From contig JAZDGR010000105.1 in the NCBI GenBank assembly GCA_043806735.1, positions 9,816 through 73,815 of the forward strand: DNA of 64,000 bases, in the 5' to 3' direction. Position numbers and translations under genes: made by a program. This stretch comes from QYOJ01 sp043806735 (GTDB taxonomy: Bacteria; Bacteroidota; Bacteroidia; Bacteroidales; FEN-979). The notes beneath the pieces are model-generated. The model saw nothing but the letters and a program-made list of their open reading frames with translations, searched no databases and was not told the DNA's origin. Below, piece by piece: positions 17,186 to 25,913 of this stretch; the stretch's first letter is position 1, and every line of letters begins with the position of its first letter.

Positions 17186-18661
17186 ATGGCTAAAGATTTT
17201 CCAACCCGGGCAGAAAATTATGCTCAATGGTATAACGACCTTGTCATCAAAGCCGATCTTGCGGAGAACTCCGCAGTAAGGGGTTGTATGGTGATTAAAC
17301 CTTATGGTTTTGCGATCTGGGAGAAGATGCAGTCCGCCCTGGATAAAATGTTTAAAGATACCGGACATTCAAACGCCTATTTTCCCATTTTTATTCCAAA
17401 GTCATTTTTTAGTAAAGAAGCCAGCCACGTTGAAGGATTTGCCAAAGAGTGTGCCGTTGTTACGCATTACAGGTTAAAGAATTCACCTGATGGCCGAGGG
17501 GTTATCGTGGACGAAGATGCAAAATTGGAAGAAGAGTTGATTATACGCCCCACTTCCGAAACAATTATTTGGGATACATACAAAAACTGGATCCACTCCT
17601 ACCGCGATCTCCCTATTCTGATTAACCAGTGGGCAAATGTGGTTAGATGGGAAATGCGGACCCGGCTTTTTTTACGGACTACTGAATTTCTCTGGCAGGA
17701 GGGTCATACTGCTCATGCGACTAAAGAAGAAGCCCTGCGGGAAGCAGAAACGATCTTGGATCTTTATTCTGATTTCGCGGAAAACTGGATGGCCCTTCCG
17801 GTTATCAAAGGAGTAAAAACCGAAGCAGAGCGGTTCGCCGGAGCAATTGATACCTATGCTATTGAAGGTTTGATGCAAGACGGGAAAGCATTGCAATCAG
17901 GAACTTCTCATTTTTTAGGCCAGAATTTTGCCAAAGCGTTTGATGTCAAATTTTTAAATAAAGAAAATCAACTGGATTATGTATGGGCAACCTCATGGGG
18001 AGTTTCTACGCGGCTGATAGGAGCATTGATCATGGCTCATTCAGATGATCATGGCCTGGTTCTTCCTCCGAAACTTGCACCGATCCAGGTAGCAATAGTC
18101 CCGGTTTTCAAGACTTCCGAACAATTGGCAAAGATCTCAAGTGTCATTGTTCCTATTAAAAAGGAATTGGAGTCGAATGGTATTACCGTGAAATACGATG
18201 ACCGAGAGACACATAAACCAGGCTGGAAATTTTCAGAGTACGAATTTAAAGGAGTGCCTTTACGGTTGACACTCGGACCCAGGGATCTGGATCAGGGGAC
18301 CATTGAGATTGCAAGGAGAGATACACTGACAAAATCGGTTGTTCCTATCCATATGATTAAAGAAACGGTTCCCGGAATGCTCGATGAAATCCAGAAAAAT
18401 CTTTTTGCCAGGAGTTTTGACTTCCGGGAGGAAAATACGTACCGGGTTGATACCTGGGATGAATTTGTAGATATCATAGAGAATAAAGGTGGATTTGTTT
18501 ATGCCCATTGGGATGGAACTCCTGAAACGGAAGAGAAAATAAAAGAAGCAACCAAGGCGACCGTCCGGGTCATTCCATTTAATAATCCACAAGAAGCAGG
18601 TAAATGTATCTTTTCCGGGAAACCCTCCTCTGAAAGGGTTCTTTTTGCAAGGGCCTACTAA
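17186..18661 (+). CDS. proS: prolyl-tRNA synthetase, archaeal/eukaryotic type
   Basis: Charges tRNA-Pro. 491 aa, the short class II form without the bacterial INS editing domain. It starts KDFPTRAENYAQWYNDLVIK. Motif 2 region RWEMRTRLFLRTTEFLWQEGHTA, GTSHFLGQNFAKAFD (motif 3 neighbourhood) and TRLIGALIMAHSDDHGLVLPP. An anticodon-binding domain follows (PIQVAIVPVF) and a C-terminal zinc-domain-like end finishes in LFARAY. This type is normal in Bacteroidota. It stands alone and ends directly against the convergent DUF2807 gene. Confidence 0.97.
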   Translation: MAKDFPTRAENYAQWYNDLVIKADLAENSAVRGCMVIKPYGFAIWEKMQSALDKMFKDTGHSNAYFPIFIPKSFFSKEASHVEGFAKECAVVTHYRLKNSPDGRGVIVDEDAKLEEELIIRPTSETIIWDTYKNWIHSYRDLPILINQWANVVRWEMRTRLFLRTTEFLWQEGHTAHATKEEALREAETILDLYSDFAENWMALPVIKGVKTEAERFAGAIDTYAIEGLMQDGKALQSGTSHFLGQNFAKAFDVKFLNKENQLDYVWATSWGVSTRLIGALIMAHSDDHGLVLPPKLAPIQVAIVPVFKTSEQLAKISSVIVPIKKELESNGITVKYDDRETHKPGWKFSEYEFKGVPLRLTLGPRDLDQGTIEIARRDTLTKSVVPIHMIKETVPGMLDEIQKNLFARSFDFREENTYRVDTWDEFVDIIENKGGFVYAHWDGTPETEEKIKEATKATVRVIPFNNPQEAGKCIFSGKPSSERVLFARAY

Positions 18662-19405
18662 TCAGAAGGGAATAACTTTCCCTGTCCCGTTAAGTATTGT
18701 GGTGATTTTCTTTGGATTTCCGGTATAATAGATATCGCCAATCGATTCAATTGTGGCGGTGAGTTCCTGGTCGGCATATACATAGCAATTATTTGAGGAG
18801 CGGCTGGAAATAAAAAGGAACCTTGCATGAAGATTCCTTGCATCCAGAAGTCCGAAATCACCACTCGACAAAGAGGCTATATCACAAGCTCCTCTCAGGT
18901 GCAGGTCAGCGGTTCCAAGCTGAAGATAAAAATACCCCTGGAAAATGTCGACGTCCAGATCGATTGTTCCGCATCCTCCCCAAACCTCCAGCATGAGGGA
19001 ATCATAGGAGAGTTTGTTTAGACTGGTAAGATTTCCCGAAGAATTGTAATAGATCTTCCAAAGGTCCGGGGTGGATATATAGACATTGATGGGATTGTTA
19101 TAACTCCGGATCCAGTTGCAGGTATTATTGTTATGAATGACCAGTTGCCGGTTCTTTACTTCAGTACTGATTCCTGGGAGTATGTTTTTTCCTGCCTGGA
19201 CCGTAACTTTTGTAACACTATCATGAGAGATGAATACATTGACATAATCATTTATCTCTATTGAATCGAATGGGGAAATGGTTCGTTCTTCGGTAGTGAT
19301 CTCTCCGGTACTGTTGAGACAATCAAATCCGGTTTTCCCGCATCCGCACCAGCACAACAGTATGGAAAGGAAACTGACCGCCAATGCCCCCTTCATGTTC
19401 TTCAT
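18662..19405 (-). CDS. DUF2807 (head GIN domain) lipoprotein
   Basis: 247 aa. A lipoprotein signal (LLCWCGCGK) is followed by ERTISPFDSIEINDYVNVFI and KVTVQAGKNILPGISTEV, the signature of the DUF2807/head GIN putative adhesin fold. The rest is a right-handed beta-helix-like series of short strands (GTADLHLRGACDIASLSSGD). Surface or periplasmic, ligand unknown. ATG overlaps the stop of the PagL-like gene by 4 bp (19402-19405), so the two are translationally coupled. Confidence 0.87.
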   Translation of the reverse strand: MKNMKGALAVSFLSILLCWCGCGKTGFDCLNSTGEITTEERTISPFDSIEINDYVNVFISHDSVTKVTVQAGKNILPGISTEVKNRQLVIHNNNTCNWIRSYNNPINVYISTPDLWKIYYNSSGNLTSLNKLSYDSLMLEVWGGCGTIDLDVDIFQGYFYLQLGTADLHLRGACDIASLSSGDFGLLDARNLHARFLFISSRSSNNCYVYADQELTATIESIGDIYYTGNPKKITTILNGTGKVIPF

Positions 19406-20565
19406 CCTTTTATGATTTTTTTTCCAAATGGAATATCAAATTGATATCCGACCCCAAATCCCACGTAATCCGCGCGACCAAAATGAACTTTCAGCATGAT
19501 GGTCGCAAAGAAATTCTTTGAAAAATTATATTGAATTGAGAGTTTCTCATATAGCGGACCATTGCTTTTTTCAGCCCCGCCTAGATAATACCCGATATTA
19601 AAAATAAATCCCAGTTTGGACAGTACCAACTGGTAAGCTGCGTTCACCCCGGGTCGTAGAATTTGCAACGTGTTTAGGATCGTGTCTCCCTGTAATTCGA
19701 GAATTTTTATATGTGAAGGATCATAGGATAAATCCAATCCGATTCCGACTTTACTTTTCTTTGATATCTGGTAAAAGGTATTTTCATACAGGTGCAGAAC
19801 AATGTAATTTTCACCCAGAACGGCTTCCATATTCTTATAACCCAGGGCAACTCCAAGGTTAAATTCGATATACCGATGGAGAATGGCCGAAAAAGGTTCT
19901 GTCGGAGGATAAAAGCGGTCCCCGATCTGTTTATTCTTTCGCACCGGCCAGAATGCAATACCGACATTTATCATCGGAGCATTGAGCCCGTAATTAGGCA
20001 TTTTCAGGGATCCGTTTGAGAAATGCTGCAGGCAGACTCCAGCCGAGGCCGTTAGCCAGGTGTTAATTCGATATCTGGCCTCGAACATCATGTTGATGGC
20101 TGCATTCAGATGCGTTCCTATCGCTGTATTCTTATAATTCTCGAGCCGGTCAAATTTTTTCGTCAAATATCCCGCCCCAAGCGCAAAGCGGAATCCAAAA
20201 AAGAAATTTTCATGCTGGTATAAGGGGAAATTGATGAATGGCATTACTCCGATAGCCTGTCCCAGGTAAGGGGAATTTCCCAGGTTCGAGTACCAAAAGG
20301 CCAAGCCTATGATAGGATACCCAAAATTTCTTTCCCATTTATGTTTTCCGTATGTCTGTAGCTGAATGCTGATTTCAAAGGCGGGAAAATGGGCATTAAA
20401 CAGTTCAAGTTCAAGGTGATGTGCATACAGAAAACCATAGTAAACCTTCCCTTCCACATACAGGTTGGAGGTATATTGTCTATGAAAAGATTGCGTAAAG
20501 GAACTCAATGGCCAACCCAGGAACAGGCAACAAAGAAAAATCCAGCACGGGGTATTATTGTTCAT
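19402..20565 (-). CDS. PagL-like acyloxyacyl hydrolase (lipid A 3-O-deacylase family)
   Basis: 387 aa, outer membrane barrel with signal peptide (WIFLCCLFLGWPLSSFTQ). The active-site stretch CLQHFSNGSLKMPNYGLN (about residues 182-199) matches the PagL His-Ser catalytic motif HxSNG...PN. PagL cleaves the 3-O-linked acyl chain of lipid A. The barrel is longer than classic PagL (about 150 aa), as usual for Bacteroidota homologues, and carries an added C-terminal half with beta strands. It is upstream of and coupled to the DUF2807 lipoprotein gene. Confidence 0.85.
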   Translation of the reverse strand: MNNNTPCWIFLCCLFLGWPLSSFTQSFHRQYTSNLYVEGKVYYGFLYAHHLELELFNAHFPAFEISIQLQTYGKHKWERNFGYPIIGLAFWYSNLGNSPYLGQAIGVMPFINFPLYQHENFFFGFRFALGAGYLTKKFDRLENYKNTAIGTHLNAAINMMFEARYRINTWLTASAGVCLQHFSNGSLKMPNYGLNAPMINVGIAFWPVRKNKQIGDRFYPPTEPFSAILHRYIEFNLGVALGYKNMEAVLGENYIVLHLYENTFYQISKKSKVGIGLDLSYDPSHIKILELQGDTILNTLQILRPGVNAAYQLVLSKLGFIFNIGYYLGGAEKSNGPLYEKLSIQYNFSKNFFATIMLKVHFGRADYVGFGVGYQFDIPFGKKIIKG

Positions 20566-20677
20566 TGTTTAATGCAGGATTCCTAATCAAGGTAAAAGTT
20601 TCCGGCAAATTTACCAGGAATCGCCAACTTCCACTAGCAGAAACGCTGAAACGGTATAAATAAGTATTTTTGCTGAA

Positions 20678-21472
20678 ATGAAGATTACAATGGAAGAAAA
20701 AGTTGCCGCGTTCGGGAAACTGATCGAAATCATGGATACACTGAGGGCAAACTGTCCCTGGGATAAAAAGCAGACCCTTGAAAGCCTGAGATACCTCACG
20801 ATTGAAGAGACCTATGAATTATCTGACGCCATTCTCGAGAAAAATATGGATGGGATCAAAAAGGAGTTGGGGGATTTGATGTTGCACCTGGTTTTTTATG
20901 CCAAGATTGCATCTGAACAGCAGGCTTTTGACATCTGTGATGTACTTAAAACCATCATCGATAAGCTGATCCATAGGCATCCGCATATTTTTGGAGATGT
21001 GAAAGTCAAGAGTGCTAAAGAAGTACGGGATAACTGGGAAAAAATCAAACTTAAAGAAAAAGGAAATCAATCCGTGTTATCCGGGGTTCCCGGATCTTTG
21101 CCAGCGGTTGTCAAAGCATACAGGATTCAGGAGAAGGCTAGTGGGGTTGGGTTTGACTGGGATCATGCCGATCAGGTCTGGATGAAAGTTCTGGAGGAGT
21201 TGACCGAGTTAAAGGATGCTGTTCATGAAGGAGCCAACCATACTATTATAGAGCATGAGATTGGCGATCTTCTCTTTGCCATTATAAATTATGCCCGTTT
21301 TATCGATGTGAACCCTGAAGATGCTTTGGAACGAACCAATAAAAAGTTTATTAAGCGGTTTCAATATATAGAAGATCAGGCGAAGAAGGCGCATAAGCCA
21401 CTCCAGCAAATGACCTTACAGGAGATGGATGCATTTTGGAATGAAGCGAAAAAACTTGAACGGGAATCATGA
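20678..21472 (+). CDS. mazG: nucleoside triphosphate pyrophosphohydrolase MazG
   Basis: 264 aa with two tandem MazG domains, hydrolysing NTPs to NMP and PPi (housecleaning). First domain: LRANCPWDKKQTLESLRYLT then EETYELSDAI and ELGDLMLHLVF (the EExxE/ExxD metal site). Second: VGFDWDHADQVWMKVLEELT ELKDAV and EHEIGDLLFAIINYAR. The length matches E. coli MazG. TATTTTTG at 20665-20672 lies 5 bp before the ATG, so the message may be nearly leaderless. Its last 4 bp overlap the PAP2 phosphatase start (ATGA). Confidence 0.96.
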   Translation: MKITMEEKVAAFGKLIEIMDTLRANCPWDKKQTLESLRYLTIEETYELSDAILEKNMDGIKKELGDLMLHLVFYAKIASEQQAFDICDVLKTIIDKLIHRHPHIFGDVKVKSAKEVRDNWEKIKLKEKGNQSVLSGVPGSLPAVVKAYRIQEKASGVGFDWDHADQVWMKVLEELTELKDAVHEGANHTIIEHEIGDLLFAIINYARFIDVNPEDALERTNKKFIKRFQYIEDQAKKAHKPLQQMTLQEMDAFWNEAKKLERES

Positions 21473-22290
21473 AATATTCTCTCTGCCTGTTATTTTGTTT
21501 ATCTTTTTTTTTACCTATGCGAACGAACGGGCAGAGGGATACGGTTCCATCAGCACATCAAAAATTATATATCGATAAGGCCTATTTTAAATCCTACCTC
21601 GTTGACGGATTTGATGTGGTTAAGTTTCCGGTGCGGTGGACTACAGGCCAATGGGTTGGAGCAACGATCATGGCAGGAACTACAGTTTTTTTATTCTCTG
21701 TTGACGGGCATATCCAGGGATGGGCACAAAGCAATAGAACTCCGGCACTTGACCAGCTAAGTAAATATCTGTTTGAACCTATCGGCAGTGGTTTGTACAG
21801 CCTCTCAGCGATGGGAATTTTATATGGCTGCGGATTAATTTCGAAAGACGACAGGGCGAAGATCACCGCCCTGAAAGGAGTGGAAGCATTTATTCTGTCG
21901 GGAATTACTTCTCAAATCATCAAGCAGTTAACCCACCGGCACAGACCGTATCAGGACGATCCTCCGGATCCTTTCATGTGGGATGGCCCTTTTCATGGGT
22001 TTACAAATACTTCCTTCCCCTCAGGTCATTCAGCAACCGCTTTTGCCATTGCCGCAGTGGTTGCAACATCTTACCAGGAAACAATATGGGTGCCAATTCT
22101 CTGTTATACACTTGCGACAGGAACAGCTTTATCGAGGATTTACGATAATGATCATTGGGCATCCGATGTCCTGGCAGGTTCAGTGATCGGATTTGGGATA
22201 GGTCAACTCGTGGTTCACAATGAGAGCCGGCTCAAAGTAATCCCTGTTTCTCCCACAGGAGCAGGCATTTCGCTGGTATATCAATTCTAG
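21469..22290 (+). CDS. PAP2-family membrane-associated phosphatase
   Basis: 273 aa, signal peptide then acid-phosphatase/PAP2 fold. The three catalytic motifs are complete: KQLTHRHRP (KX6RP), FPSGHSA, and SRIYDNDHWASD (SRX5HX3D). Members dephosphorylate lipid pyrophosphates or phospholipids at the periplasmic face; here the substrate could be undecaprenyl-PP, a lipid A phosphate or phosphatidic acid. Coupled to mazG by a 4 bp overlap and convergent (4 bp overlap) with the peroxiredoxin gene. Confidence 0.92.
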   Translation: MKYSLCLLFCLSFFLPMRTNGQRDTVPSAHQKLYIDKAYFKSYLVDGFDVVKFPVRWTTGQWVGATIMAGTTVFLFSVDGHIQGWAQSNRTPALDQLSKYLFEPIGSGLYSLSAMGILYGCGLISKDDRAKITALKGVEAFILSGITSQIIKQLTHRHRPYQDDPPDPFMWDGPFHGFTNTSFPSGHSATAFAIAAVVATSYQETIWVPILCYTLATGTALSRIYDNDHWASDVLAGSVIGFGIGQLVVHNESRLKVIPVSPTGAGISLVYQF

Positions 22291-22919
22291 TGTTTGCTCA
22301 GGTAATCAGCAACACCATCGGAAGTTGCCTTCATGCCTTCTTCCCCTTTTTGCCAGTTTGCCGGGCAAACTTCCCCGTTTTCTTCAAAGAATTGAAGGGC
22401 ATCTACCATGCGAATCGCCTCATCGATATTGCGTCCAAGGGGAAGGTCGTTGACAATCTGATGTCTTACAATTCCTTGTTTGTCAATCAGGAAAAGGCCC
22501 CTGAAAGCAACGGCTCCCCCCTCAAATTCGAGAGCCCCCTCTTCCGATGAGTAGTATTCACCTGCTAACACATCATAGTTTGCCGATATGGTTTTGGAAA
22601 GATCGGAAACTAAAGGATACTTCACACCCTGGATCCCTCCTTTATTTTTAGGTGTATTCAACCAGGCCCAATGAGAAAATTTGGAGTCAACGGAACACCC
22701 CACTACGGCGACGTTCATCTTTTCAAATTCTCCCAGCTTTTTCTGAAATGCAAGCAATTCAGTGGGGCATACAAAAGTAAAATCCAGCGGGTAGAAGAAA
22801 AAAATGACATATTTCTTCCCGATGTATTGTTCCAGGGAAAATTTTTCAACGAACTCACCCCCATTTGTTACCGCATCCGCTTCGAATAAAGGAGCTTTTT
22901 TTCCTACTAATACTGCCAT
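22287..22919 (-). CDS. typical 2-Cys peroxiredoxin (AhpC/Prx1 type)
   Basis: 210 aa thiol peroxidase. Peroxidatic Cys51 in FTFVCPTE, resolving Cys185 in EVCPANW, and the Prx1 C-terminal tail. Compared with most family members it has an extra loop (EYYSSEEGALEFEGGAVAF, about residues 121-139) between strand and GLFLIDKQGIVR. No reductase gene (ahpF) is adjacent. A TATCTTTG box lies upstream on the same strand. Confidence 0.94.
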   Translation of the reverse strand: MAVLVGKKAPLFEADAVTNGGEFVEKFSLEQYIGKKYVIFFFYPLDFTFVCPTELLAFQKKLGEFEKMNVAVVGCSVDSKFSHWAWLNTPKNKGGIQGVKYPLVSDLSKTISANYDVLAGEYYSSEEGALEFEGGAVAFRGLFLIDKQGIVRHQIVNDLPLGRNIDEAIRMVDALQFFEENGEVCPANWQKGEEGMKATSDGVADYLSKH

Positions 22920-22947
22920 GGTATATATTTTTAAAATTTAGTTTTTG

Positions 22948-22955
22948 CAAAGATA
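22948..22955 (-). promoter_or_regulatory. -7 box of the peroxiredoxin promoter
   Basis: CAAAGATA on the plus strand reads TATCTTTG on the minus strand, 28 bp before ATG 22919. No good TTG is seen at the usual distance. Confidence 0.4.
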
Positions 22956-22997
22956 CAAATTATTTAGAAAGAATATTAATAAGATTGCATTTCCCAT

Positions 22998-24494
22998 TTA
23001 AAGTTTTATATCCTCAAAGCTGAATTGAATCGGCCTGTTTGATTGGAAGTCAAAGAGGGTCAATTTACGCAATTCGAAATAGCTTCGCCAAAAAGTTTGT
23101 AATGCCTGGTAGTAAGCCTTCTCGGAGTTATCCGTTTCAATTTGCGCATTGTTCAGGTCCAGGATGCTGTTCATTTTTCCGATCATGTAACGACCTTTAG
23201 TTACTTCATAATTTTTACGGGCAACCGTATCGGATTTTGCTGCAATTGTCACCTGGTTCTTTTGCATATTAAACTGAACCACTTTCAGATATACGTTCTG
23301 CTGGAAATCAAGGATTTCCTGTTCTACCGAATTTTTTACTATTTCTTCCTGCGATTCTGCGATTTTGATCCTTCCCCTGGCAACACCCCAATCATAAATA
23401 GGGATGTTGATACCCAGCGCGACCTGTTGCTGATCCAATGGATTCTGGTAGGCCCCGGATAGAGTTCCTGCATTTTTTGTCAAACCGACTACTGCTGTGA
23501 GTTCCGCATCAAACCGGCCTTCAAGGCGAGCCTGGTGAACATCCCTTGCAGCTTCCATGAGTCGCTTCTGAAAGTCAATGTAAGTTGATGAATTTGATTT
23601 TGACAGGTTAAACGCCTGATCCGGATTTACAGTAAAAAAATCAATCTTTGCAGGAGGGATTAAAATAATGGGAATTGTATCTTTTATCCGGAGGTAGGAT
23701 TTGAATCTATAAAGGGCATTCCCAAGCTCAAGGTTTGCGTTTTCCACGGCAGCTTGTGCCTTTAAATAGTTCAGTTCCAGCAAGAGCAAATCGTTCTCTG
23801 CTATCTTCCCGAGTTGGTATCTTCCTTGCGCAATTCTGAACAACGTATCATAGTTTGAGAGGTTGGTCTTTGCGATTTTCAGCTCAATCTGGGCGTTCAA
23901 CAGGTTAAAGAAATAATTTGTAGCTGTGATGCTGATTTGTTGCACGTCTTCCAGGTATCGTTGTTTAGCCTGGGAGTATTTCATCGGTTGGATTTTTTTA
24001 TCCCACCGGTAGGGATTGAATTGAAAAATGGGTTGAACCAACCCAATGTTTACAGGAGTTGAAAGGAAAGAGGAGATTGTACTTGAGTCGGTAATATTGT
24101 ACATGGCTTCCAATCCTGACCGAATGAATATGGAACCTCCTGTAAATCCAACCTTTTGTGTCAGGGACAATGTTGCGTCAGAACTTACGTATTGCTGTGG
24201 GACAAATAGTTGTTCTCCGCTTATTGGATCGGTGACCGGGGTGATTGCTCTCTGAAGTTGAGGGATATTCGCATCCAGTTGCAACAGAGGGAGGTTGGAT
24301 GCCCTGAACGATTTATATTCCCAGAAGCTGGCGCGGAAACTTTGCTTGGAATTCAAGGCGTCGGGCGATTGGTCTTTGGCAATTCCAATTGCATCCTGAA
24401 GTGTCAGTCTTCTTGCATTTACCTGGGCGGGAGAGGAAACATGCCAGGCATTTGCCAGTAGAATAAGGAGAGATAGAATGATGAACCTTTTCAT
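22998..24494 (-). CDS. TolC-family outer membrane efflux protein
   Basis: 498 aa with signal peptide (IILSLLILLANAWHVSS). It has two OEP repeats with long helices, for example RRLTLQDAIGIAKDQSPDAL at the start and LDLNNAQIETDNSEKAYYQA near the end. It forms the outer membrane channel of a tripartite exporter. Third gene of a leftward operon after the HlyD-type adaptor and MacB-type permease, 18 bp behind the permease. Confidence 0.92.
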   Translation of the reverse strand: MKRFIILSLLILLANAWHVSSPAQVNARRLTLQDAIGIAKDQSPDALNSKQSFRASFWEYKSFRASNLPLLQLDANIPQLQRAITPVTDPISGEQLFVPQQYVSSDATLSLTQKVGFTGGSIFIRSGLEAMYNITDSSTISSFLSTPVNIGLVQPIFQFNPYRWDKKIQPMKYSQAKQRYLEDVQQISITATNYFFNLLNAQIELKIAKTNLSNYDTLFRIAQGRYQLGKIAENDLLLLELNYLKAQAAVENANLELGNALYRFKSYLRIKDTIPIILIPPAKIDFFTVNPDQAFNLSKSNSSTYIDFQKRLMEAARDVHQARLEGRFDAELTAVVGLTKNAGTLSGAYQNPLDQQQVALGINIPIYDWGVARGRIKIAESQEEIVKNSVEQEILDFQQNVYLKVVQFNMQKNQVTIAAKSDTVARKNYEVTKGRYMIGKMNSILDLNNAQIETDNSEKAYYQALQTFWRSYFELRKLTLFDFQSNRPIQFSFEDIKL

Positions 24495-24512
24495 GGTTTA
24501 CGTGATTGCCAG

Positions 24513-25886
24513 TTATTCATACCTGAGGGATTCAACCGGGTCCTGTCTGGCCGCCCGTTTTGCCGGCATGTAGCCGAAGATGATCCCAACAGAGACGGAA
24601 ACGCCAAACGAGACCAGAATGGAAAGAGGGGATATGATCGTAAGGATTCCTGTGACTTCCATGATAATTTTCGAAAAGGCAAGGCCCAAGATGATCCCGA
24701 TAAGGCCACCGGTAATGCTTAGCAATGTAGCTTCGGAAAGAAACTGGAGGGTGATATCCCGTTTGGTTGCACCAATTGCCTGCCGGATTCCGATCTCTTT
24801 TATTCTCTCCATCACCGAGGCCAGCATGATGTTCATGATCCCGATGCCGCCGACGAGCAGTGAAATGCTGGCGATCGCTCCGAGAACAATATTAAAGATA
24901 TCTTTTGTACGCTGTTCCTGGCGAAGCAGAAGTTCGGGAACTTTTATTTCTATATCTTCCACCCCGAGGTGTCGTCGGGCCATCATTCTTTGCAGGATTT
25001 CAGTTGTCGGTCCGATCATGGAGCTCTCTTTCACCTGAACAACAATTTTGTCGATCTGGTTCTTTTCAACCCCTTCCTGGGACCCTCCAAATGAAATGGC
25101 GAAATCTCCCCCAAAAAACATCCCACTCCCGCCACGGAGGGACGATTCAGTTACCAAAGCTCTGTCTTTGTATCTTCTGAAGATGGTTTGAATAGGGGCG
25201 TAGATCGTGTTATTATAATCAGAAATTCCCAGGTTGTCTATAGCCGTTTCTTTAATTACCTGTTTTTTCAATACACCCACAACGCGAAGCCAGATATGAC
25301 CGCATTTGATCTCCTTGCCGATGGGGTTTTCTTTCGGAAAAAACCGCGATTTGATGGATGGGCCAATGATGCAGACCGGTTTTCCTTCCCTGAGCTGTTC
25401 CTGATTGAACATTTCTCCATCCTGAAGTTCGAGCCCAAAGACCGCAAAGAAATCGGGGGTGATACCGGTAAGTTTGGTGGAGATTCTCCTCCCGTCTTTC
25501 ATCACATCTGTTTCGTAAATGACTTCCGGACTGATCCGTTCGACGGTAGGCAGAATATCCCGGATACTTTCCGCATCTTTCATGGAAAGCCCCGGCGAGT
25601 ATTTTTCACGTCCTTTCCGGGTGCCGACATCCTGCTCAGCGGATTGGTCGTCATTCTGGTTTTTCCCTTTGGTTTTTTCTGTCTTGGGCGTAATGATGAT
25701 GTTATTTACGCCGACCAGTTTCATCTGGTCCAGAATCTCCTGTTTGGCTCCGGCTCCGATAGCCATCATAGCGATGACTGCAGCAACGCCAAATATGATC
25801 CCCAGCGCGGTAAGCATGGACCGGAATTTATTCAGGAAGACAGCTTCCAGTGCGATATTCAGAATATAGATGTACCTTTCGAACAC
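24513..25886 (-). CDS. MacB-type ABC transporter permease (no ATPase domain)
   Basis: 457 aa. An N-terminal membrane helix (MLTALGIIFGVAAVIAMMAI) is followed by a MacB periplasmic core domain (about residues 45-290) and three C-terminal helices with FtsX signature (SISLLVGGIGIMNIMLASVM ERIKEIGIRQAIGA). The ATP-binding subunit found fused or adjacent in many MacB systems is absent from this operon. Between adaptor (27 bp upstream) and TolC gene (18 bp downstream) it should form a mechanotransmission exporter for peptides, lipids or drugs once an ATPase joins. Confidence 0.94.
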   Translation of the reverse strand: MFERYIYILNIALEAVFLNKFRSMLTALGIIFGVAAVIAMMAIGAGAKQEILDQMKLVGVNNIIITPKTEKTKGKNQNDDQSAEQDVGTRKGREKYSPGLSMKDAESIRDILPTVERISPEVIYETDVMKDGRRISTKLTGITPDFFAVFGLELQDGEMFNQEQLREGKPVCIIGPSIKSRFFPKENPIGKEIKCGHIWLRVVGVLKKQVIKETAIDNLGISDYNNTIYAPIQTIFRRYKDRALVTESSLRGGSGMFFGGDFAISFGGSQEGVEKNQIDKIVVQVKESSMIGPTTEILQRMMARRHLGVEDIEIKVPELLLRQEQRTKDIFNIVLGAIASISLLVGGIGIMNIMLASVMERIKEIGIRQAIGATKRDITLQFLSEATLLSITGGLIGIILGLAFSKIIMEVTGILTIISPLSILVSFGVSVSVGIIFGYMPAKRAARQDPVESLRYE

Positions 25887-25913
25887 GATCCGGGGATTCG
25901 TTTGTAAGAGCTG

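Noticed and set aside
25188..25907. 239 aa open frame on the plus strand across the MacB permease gene
   Set aside because: It lies fully antisense to a conserved gene with clear FtsX motifs, and its product has no recognisable features.
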